Shown here: piece after piece, positions 12,601 to 21,464 of the stretch
How the letters are laid out: each line of letters begins with the position of its first letter
Position numbering within the stretch: position 1 is the stretch's first letter
DNA from: Candidula unifasciata
Taxonomy: Eukaryota > Mollusca > Gastropoda > Stylommatophora > Geomitridae
DNA: 64,000 nt
NCBI GenBank assembly: GCA_905116865.2
Contig: CAJHNH020000494.1
Coordinates: 180,001-244,000, forward strand
Direction: 5' to 3'
Made by a program: the position numbers and the translations under genes
Notes under the pieces: model-generated
The model's input: only the letters and a program-made list of their open reading frames with translations
What the model was told of the DNA's origin: nothing
Databases searched by the model: none

Positions 12601-15600
12601 CTTGAACTGTTCCTAACGTGGCTTGCTTACAGGAGATCATACTCGATACCCTGCACTACTGCATGGGCATAGACACGCAGTCAGCTCTGGAGGCCGGGGC
12701 TATGGAGGCTTTCACCACACTTCTCAAACATCACCTGGCCGTCATCAGGGCCAAGGCTGCACGTGACATCATGGACCTAAGGTTAGACCAACATCATCAT
12801 CAATGTCCACTTAAACGCCATGGGGAGGAACAATTAGCGATCCATTGCTTTGAAACAGATAATGTCATTTCATGTCGATTATCTATGCTTGAAAATGATT
12901 GTTCACTCTTTGATATGTTAATATGTGTGTGTCAACCTCTTTCAATCTGGCATGTCATTTGTGAAATTTGGCCTTTTGTCTGCGAGTGAAAAGGGCATGT
13001 TTTTAAATAATACTGAGATCTAGAATGGGCAGTATTGACCCACTGCCTACACAAAAGCATGTCGTAAGAGTCGACTAATTGGGAGCTTTCTTCGAAGTCG
13101 GAGTGCATCTGCCTGAGAGGCAGTTAACCAAAAGTCTGCACACAAATGTTTCAGGACTGTCAAACGGATGCACACGCAAAGCTCAGGTTTTGGAACAGGA
13201 CTGCAGTCCAGAAGTGGACGAACAACCAAAACTTTCCACCAGTTTACAGCTGGTAAACGCGAAGAAGAAGAAGAAGTATGTTCAGTAAACAACACTTCAC
13301 AACATCACAACACTTTGGTGGTAAAAAGGGAACAGCATCACAAAACTTTGGTTGAAAAAAAAGGAACAGTATCACAACACTTTGGTGGTAATAAAGGGAC
13401 AGCATCACAAAACTTTGGTGGTAATAAAGGGACAGCATCACAAAACTTTGGTGGTAATAAAGGGACAGAATCACAACACTTTGGTGGTAAAAAAGTAACA
13501 GCATCACAACACTTTGGTGGTAAAAAAGGAACAGCATCACAACACTTTGGTGGGTAAAAAAGGAATAGCATCACAACACTTTGGTGGGTAAAAAAGGAAT
13601 AGCATCACAACACTTTGGTGGGTAAAAAAGGAATAGCATCACAACACTTTGGTGGGTAAAAAAGGAACAGCATCACAACACTTTGGTGGGTAAAAAAGGA
13701 ACAGCATCACAACACTTTGGTGGTAAAAATGGAACAGCATCACAAAACTTTGGTGGTAAAAAATGAACAGCATCACAACACTTTGGTGGTAAAAAAGGAA
13801 CAGCATCACAACACTTTGGTGGTAAAAAATGAACAGCATCACAACACTTTGGTGGGTAATAAAGGAACAGCATCACAACACTTTGGTGGGTAAAAAAGGA
13901 ACAGCATCACAACACTTTGGTGGGTAAAAAAGGAACAGCATCACAACACTTTGGTGGGTAAAAAAGCACTGGATTCCCAGCACTTGGGTGGTTAAAAAGA
14001 GAACTTGCATCACAACGCTTATGTAGTTAAAAAAAAGAACTGACTTCACAGCATTTTAATTAGTTAATGAAGAATTTAAATCATAGCTTTGTAATGGATA
14101 AGATACAATAGTTGTGTAATGTTTTTAACGGTTAATGAACAATTGGAGTTAGAGAGTTTGAAAATTATAGCACTTTAATAAACAAGATAGAATTGTTGAA
14201 TTAGGCGTTTAAGGGTTACAGTTTTCACAATAGTAATGTGACTGACACAGTTGAACAAACAACTAATATTGTTGTATTGTGATGGTTAGTGGAGAATTTC
14301 AGCCTAAGCATTTTAGTGATTAACACAGGATCGTAAAAATTATGGTTACAGTTAATGAGTAGTTTATAGCCACATCAATGTAATGGTTATTGGTTAACAA
14401 AGAATTGATGTGTTGCACTGTAATGGTTAATAAGGAATTGATGTTGTACTGTAATTGTTACTGAAGAATTTTTGCTGTCTATTTGTAACATCCTTTGACC
14501 ATCAGTTTGTAACATCTTTTGATTGATAATTTGTAACATCCTTTGACTGTCAGTTTGTTACATCCTTTGACTGTCAATTTGTAACATCCTTTGACTATCC
14601 GTTGGTACATCCTTTGACCGTCAATTTGTAACATCCTTTGACTAACAATTTGTAACATCCTTTGACTGTGAATTTGTAACATCCTTTGACTAACAATTTG
14701 TAACATCCTTTGAGTAACAATTTGTAACATCCCAGGACTAACAATTTGTAACATCCTTTGACTGTCAAGTCGAAACATCCTTTGACTAGCAATTTGTAAC
14801 ATCCTTTGACTAACAATTTGTAACATCCTTTGAGTAACAATTTGTAACATCCTAGGACTAACAATTTGTAACATCCTTTGAGTAACCCTTTGAGTAACAA
14901 TTTGTAACATCCTAGGACTAACAATTTGTAACATCCTAGGACTAACAATTTGTAACATCCTTTGAGTAACAATTTGTAACATCCTAGGACTAACAATTTG
15001 TAACATCCTTTGACTAGCAATTTGTAACATTCTTTGACTAACAATTTGTAACATCCTTTGACTAACAGTTTGTTTATCCTTTGACTGTCATTTTGTAACA
15101 TCCTTTGACTGTAAATTTGTAGCATCCTTTGACTGTTAGTTTGTATATCCTTTGACTGTCAATTTGTAACATCCTTGACTGTCGATTTGTAACATCCTTT
15201 GACTGTCAATGTGTAAAATCCTCTGACTAACAATTTGTAACATCCTTTGACTGTCATTTTGTAATATCCTTTGACTGTAAATTTGTAACATCCTTTGACT
15301 GTCATTTTGTAATATCCTATGACTAACAATTTGTAACATCATTTGACTAACAATTTGTAACATCCTTTGACTGTCAATTTGTAACATCCTTTGACTCTCA
15401 ATTTGTAACATCCTTTGACTTTCAATTTGTAATATCCTTTTTCAATTTGTAACATCATTTGACTGTCATTTTGTAACATCCTTTGACTGACAATTTGTAA
15501 AATCCTTTGACTGACAATTTGTAACATTTTTGACTGATCAAGGACCTTTTTTACACATTAGGCGTATCGGGCATTTAGGGCTAGACCTTTATTCTATTGA

Positions 15601-18600
15601 CTAATCGGCACTCGGTGGAACACGTGGTCAGCATTACGCCAGCCGCCTTTACTTCCCAGGATCGTGTTCAAGGCTGGTCGACATCGAAGCCAAGGTCATT
15701 GTTGGGGCGAAAAGGTCAGGCACCACAAAGACCTGAACCCAGAATCTTCCGATCCGCACGCGACGGCCTAGCCACTACATCAAGGCGGCTGCTTTAAATA
15801 ATAAAGTTTGTACAACAAAGATGTTTTCTGATCTAGCGTGCCGCTGGCGGGTAAGGACCGGGCCGTGGCTTGTGGAGCTCTTCAGCTACTGAAGAACATG
15901 TTGACAGACTCGTCATCAGAAGTGAGAGCAAAGGCAACAGCAGCCATTATGATGTAAGAATAGTCATTTAGTAACTACGCCAGGATCTTCTTATTCTTGT
16001 ATGTATTCTCAATTTATCATCTTCCTCTTCAGCATTCCGAGCCCTTGAGTTTCACTGCTGCAGTTATCACCCGCCTCTATTCATCTCTCTGACTGGCCTT
16101 CTCTTTCCAGTTGGTGACACCAAGTTTTTGCAGGTCTCTCTGAATATTACACCTCCATCGTCTTCTTGGTCTCCCTTGTGTACACATGTTTTACTTCTCT
16201 GTCATCTGACATTCTTTCAATATGCCCCAACCATTTCAATCTATTAGCTCTCATGATGCCAGTGATCAATTGTCAATTAAACAGTTTATGAATTTCGTTG
16301 TTGCTTCTCACTCTCCATTCCCCGCTGTTTGCATCTTTTCCGTATTATTGGTGAATCAACTGCTGAAAATGTGTGTGTGTTTTTTTTTTGTTGTTGCTTG
16401 GAACACCCTGTCCTGAAAGCTGACCCATAATGGCCATGTTAAACGTTATTGTAGCCTGCAACACGATGATAGGGGGACAGTTTGCGGAAAATATATACGA
16501 CAATAAAGATGCATTGACTCTGAAAGTACATAGGGCTGAAGAACTGTCTATAGAAAGAGAGATTTTCAGGCGGGACTTGAAGAGAGCGACGTTCTGTAAA
16601 GGATCCGTTGATTGGTGTAAGAGATATAGGAATCAGAGTCAGTGACCAGAAGGTTCTCTACTCCATAGCATTAATCATGTGCCGATTTGATAAGACTTTG
16701 TACTGCTCATGCAGCCTGATCCCTCTCTCAACCTTCTTTGTTTACTCCATAGGAAAGGTAGTACCGATTTGTCTGGGACAAAGCTCGCTGCAATATGATT
16801 TGACTGTTTGCCTGCCAGAGTCACCTCTTTGATCAGCTGTCAACCACACTGATGGTTGAATCTACTGTTTCAAAGTGAAAGACCTGAACTTAAAATCATA
16901 ATATTCTTCATTGAACCAAAGCAATGTTTCCCCGCTGCAAATTTGAACAAAGAAGACACAAACAATAGATTGCACAATTTATTGCCTGTCATATTTCACT
17001 GTATCTCGTCAGGTGCATACTACAGAAACAATTACATAAATGAAGCAAATAAGTGAATCCTTAATAACTGAAGTAAAATTTCAACAACGATCAAACATAA
17101 CTGCCTGTTTTTAACCAGGGCAGCTGTAAAGACAGAACCATCTCTTTCTGAATACAGAGTTCCGGGCGCAGGTGACGAATCGCGGAAGCTTCGAGAAATC
17201 TTAGCCTTCTGTCATTGGTTGATGTATGAAGGATTTCAAATGCGTTGTCCTTAGTTACCACGTGTTCAGATTTTAGAAAATGGCGTGTTATTGCGGAGGG
17301 ATGATTTTTACGGCCAGTATTCTCATTTTGAATATTATTTTGCATGGCTTTTCCCACCCATAATGGAATGTGCTCAGCGACTCGTTTCTCCGGTCGTCGA
17401 TCCATTTTGCCCACATAAGCAGCTTCACAGCTACATTTAACATGGTATCATTTAAATTGTATCTACCAAGTTGTCTTCGAGACTTCACCTCTTTCCGTAC
17501 AACTGGGTTGCTCTTTTTGGCTATCCAATAAATTCTAAGGATTCATCCGTAAAACCACATATCCGCGGCCACAAGAAGAAGATCTCTGAAAAAAAGTCAT
17601 CAGCAGTTAGAAAAGTAGGTTGCGTGTCCTCTTCACGACTTCCCCAAGCAGGCTCAGCATTTGTGTGCTATTTGTGTTGTTGTTTTCGGCAATGTTTACT
17701 TTGAATAGTTTGTCATTTCATTCTGAGTACGACTCTTAAATCATTTTTATAACCAGTCGTGTATCCTTTCAATCAATCAGGTGCCGTCTCCACAACAAGG
17801 GTTGGCTGTAATGGATCTTAAACACGCTCTGTCTCTTGTCCTAGTTGTACACTCTCTAAAACGGCTAACCGTCCATCTCTTGATGTTGTCCTCCCACTTG
17901 TCTCGTTGCTCACCTCTTGTTGTCTTGCCTTTGACTTTTCCCCCCATTCTTTTTTTAATTTGTAGCCTTTCCAAAACATCTGTATTGGACTGTTTTTGTT
18001 TTCATGAAATCTTCTTCTGTATACCCCCATCTGTCGGCTCTATGGCTAAGTCGATGCGAACGCTTCATAATGCTGAGATGCCGGGTTCGATCCCAGCTGC
18101 GCGCCATGCGACAAGCGTTGGTTTTGACAGTGGTATCAAGAAAGCCGACCGTCTAGTAAGCTATGGCAAACTACTGGACGTAAATTTGCCTAGAAAAACC
18201 ACACAGCCGCCAGGAGCTGTTGGGGTTGGTTCTGCAGCGTCCTGTAAAAGATTCGAAACTAACCTATACCCCCATCTCCAGAGACTCACTTCGATTTTCT
18301 GGTTGGTTGTAACGTTTATAGATCGTTATATAACCAGCCCCCATTGTTTTGGGTTTTCATGATTTTACTAGGCATATTGCGATCAGTAGTTTGCCATTTC
18401 GCATACAGCTCTTTAATATTTCTTAGGATTGCCATCACCACTAAAGGAAAGTATACAGCCATTCATTCCTTGTCGATCCTTCCGCTGGTGGATCTTGTGG
18501 ACGACCTCAACAGCGAGGTCAGGCTCAACGCTATCAAGGTAGGTCATGTCTTTTGAAGTAATTTACAGTAAACGTTCAAGAAGATCGACTAATTTGCTTT

Positions 18601-21373
18601 GGTTCAGTCTCTCACCGCGGAACGGTTAGCCGTGTGCCGAGTGCAACGCACAAAGCACGAACTCGATAGTTCCGGCGACGATTTCCACAGGAATATCGAT
18701 AAATATTTCACTCGTGACCAAACCGCGTCCTTGAAACGAACCCAAGATCTTCAGCAGACGGCTTGACTATTATACTGCAGACTCCCTGAAGTATTGAAGA
18801 ATACTTCTGACCGTTTCCATGAACATCTTTATCAACGAAGTACAAAGAAAATTTAAAAAAATAAGGGCGTAGATACAAACCATTGGGGGAGGTTACTCCT
18901 GGTCATTTCTATGTGTCAGATGTATACAATCAGCTGAAACCGTGTTTAAGTGCCTACTAATAATAATAGTCATAATTTTTATTGTTTATTACTGGGAGCC
19001 CTGATGGTCTAGCGGCTAGTGGGTTCGGTTCCTGACTAGGGCAATGATCTTGGCTGCCAGGTCGACCCAGCCTAGAATGTGTATTAGGTGCAGTCCTGGG
19101 AAGTAAAAGCGGCCGGTGTTATGCTGACCACATCACCCACCAGGTACTGTTTGGTCTATAAAATACATGTCTAGCCCTATATACCCAATATGTCTGAAAG
19201 GTGTGAAAAATGGTCATTTACTTGTAATTTTATTTATTACTATTATATAAGGTTAGTTGCGTATCCTTTACAGGACGCTGCAGAACCAACCCCAACAGCC
19301 CGTGGCTGCTGTGTGATTTTTCTAGGCAAATTTACATCCAGTAGTTTGCCATTACTTCTAGACGGTCGGCTTTCTTAATACCACTGTCGAAACCAACGCA
19401 AGACGCATGCCCTGCAGCTGGGATCGAACCCGGCATCCCGGCATTACGAAGCTTTTTACAAAGGTATAATCATTGAAAATACAATATATGTATATATTAA
19501 ATGCTATGATTGTAAGTGGGAGCTGCCGTGGTGTAGTGGCTAGATGCTCGCTTACGGATCGGAACGTCGTGGGTTCGGATTCTGACGGTGTCGGTTAAAA
19601 AAAGAAAACAACCTTGGCTTTCAGGCTGACCCAGCCTTAAATGGGTCACTGTAAAGTCTTGGGAAGTTAAGGTGGCTAGTGTGATGCTGAGCACATCACC
19701 AAACAGCGACCTTGTAAAGGATATGTAACTAACTTCAAAACTACAACTACACATTAACCTGCTATCCCATGTGGCTACGGACTTGTAAAGGATATATAAC
19801 TAACTTCAAAACTACAACTTCACATTAACCTGCTATCCCATGTGGCTACGGTCTTGTAAAGGATATGTAACTAACTTCAAAACTACAACTTCACATTAAC
19901 CTGCTATCCCATGTGGCTACGGTCTTGTAAAGGATATGTAACTAACTTCAAAACTACAACTACACATTAACCTGCTATCCCATGTGGCTACGGTCTCCCT
20001 ATGCCGCCATTATTTGCCTAGTTCAGTAATGAAATGTTTAAATATGAAATTTCAGGCTTTGACCTGCCTGTCAGAGGCACCAGAAGGAAGACATGTGTTA
20101 CTGCAACATGTAGATAAGGTATTTGTATCACCATCATCGCCATTATCATCATCATCTTCTTCTTCATCATCATCTTCATCATCATTATCATCAGCATCAT
20201 TGGTTTGGTTTGGTTTATTCAACGGATCGGCATCGTGGCAGAATGGCAGTAACCTATAAGTGCTCCGTTCTGCTTCTAACTCAAACCTGATTCCGAAGAA
20301 TCTCAGCACAGTGCACTAACCCCGTAGCACCGGCGAGGACCCTGAAATACTTTGAGTGTTTATTAAACTCACAATTTTGCCCGGGGGGGGGGGGGGGGGG
20401 CGTTAGGCTACTGTTTTCGATTTCTAACTGCCAAAGGATTTTTTTTTTTACTTGCGCAGCAATACACAAGGGCGCCCGGTCTTACTACCCAGAGACGAGG
20501 GAAAATTACTTGAAGTCCACGTGAAACAATCCCAGCCTTCACCAGGACCTCTAGCACTCTATGCGGACGCCATGCTTTGAGATCACTAAGCCCAATATTC
20601 ATAATCATCGTCATAATTATCATCGTTATTATCAAGTACAGGACAGGGTGAGGCTCACTCTGACAGAAGTCACGCCGCTCTGACGCTTCCTACTCCACTC
20701 CTAGTCCCCGTGGTGTAGCAGCTAGAGACTCGCATGCAGATCGGAAGGTCGTGGGTTCAGATCCTGATGGAACCGGGCTTTCTTCAAAAAGGACATTGGC
20801 TCTCATGTCGACCCAGCCTTGAGTGAGTACCAGACGCAGTCCTGGGAAGTAAAGATGGCCGGCATGATGTTGATCACATCACCCACCAAGTGCCGATTGG
20901 TCTGTAAAATATAGGTCTAGCCCTATATGCCCAACTCGCCTGAAAGTGTGGAAAAAGGTCCTTTACTTTACTTACTCCACCCCTTCCCTTGCTGGACGGA
21001 CAGACAAGCTGCACCATACTGATCCCTCATCGCCTTTGAATTTCTACAGCTGTAGGTTTTTACCCCTTCACTGCTGACATCTTGAAAGATCTGAACATCA
21101 AGGAAGATTGGCTAATAAACAGCATCCTGTCTCAGAAGTTAAAATATTTTGGTCATATCAAGCGCCACGACGGATTGGAAAAAAATAATAGCAGAAGGCA
21201 TGGTACCAGGAAGAAGGGGCAACACGAAGATATAAGGATATAAGTGACTCTTTGAGTTTGAAAGTATATGAGGCGGGAGACCTGGCGAGAGACTGAGTTT
21301 CTTTCAGGCACACCGTGATGAGAGCGACGTTCTGCAAAGGACCTGCTACATGATGATAGTGATGACTGATTTC

Positions 21374-21464
<91 letters not shown>

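Noticed and set aside
12618..12989. 123-codon ORF read straight through the RSPH14 exon
   Set aside because: Conservation stops at the donor at 12782; the rest is intron and a dispersed repeat.
14479..15527. Open frames of up to 191 codons with MLQIVSQR-type repeats
   Set aside because: A 24-bp minisatellite stays open automatically; two overlapping frames are equally long.
18033..18110. Functional tRNA gene
   Set aside because: Boxes A and B are present but no acceptor-stem pairing is evident, and the sequence continues into a SINE body with TSDs.
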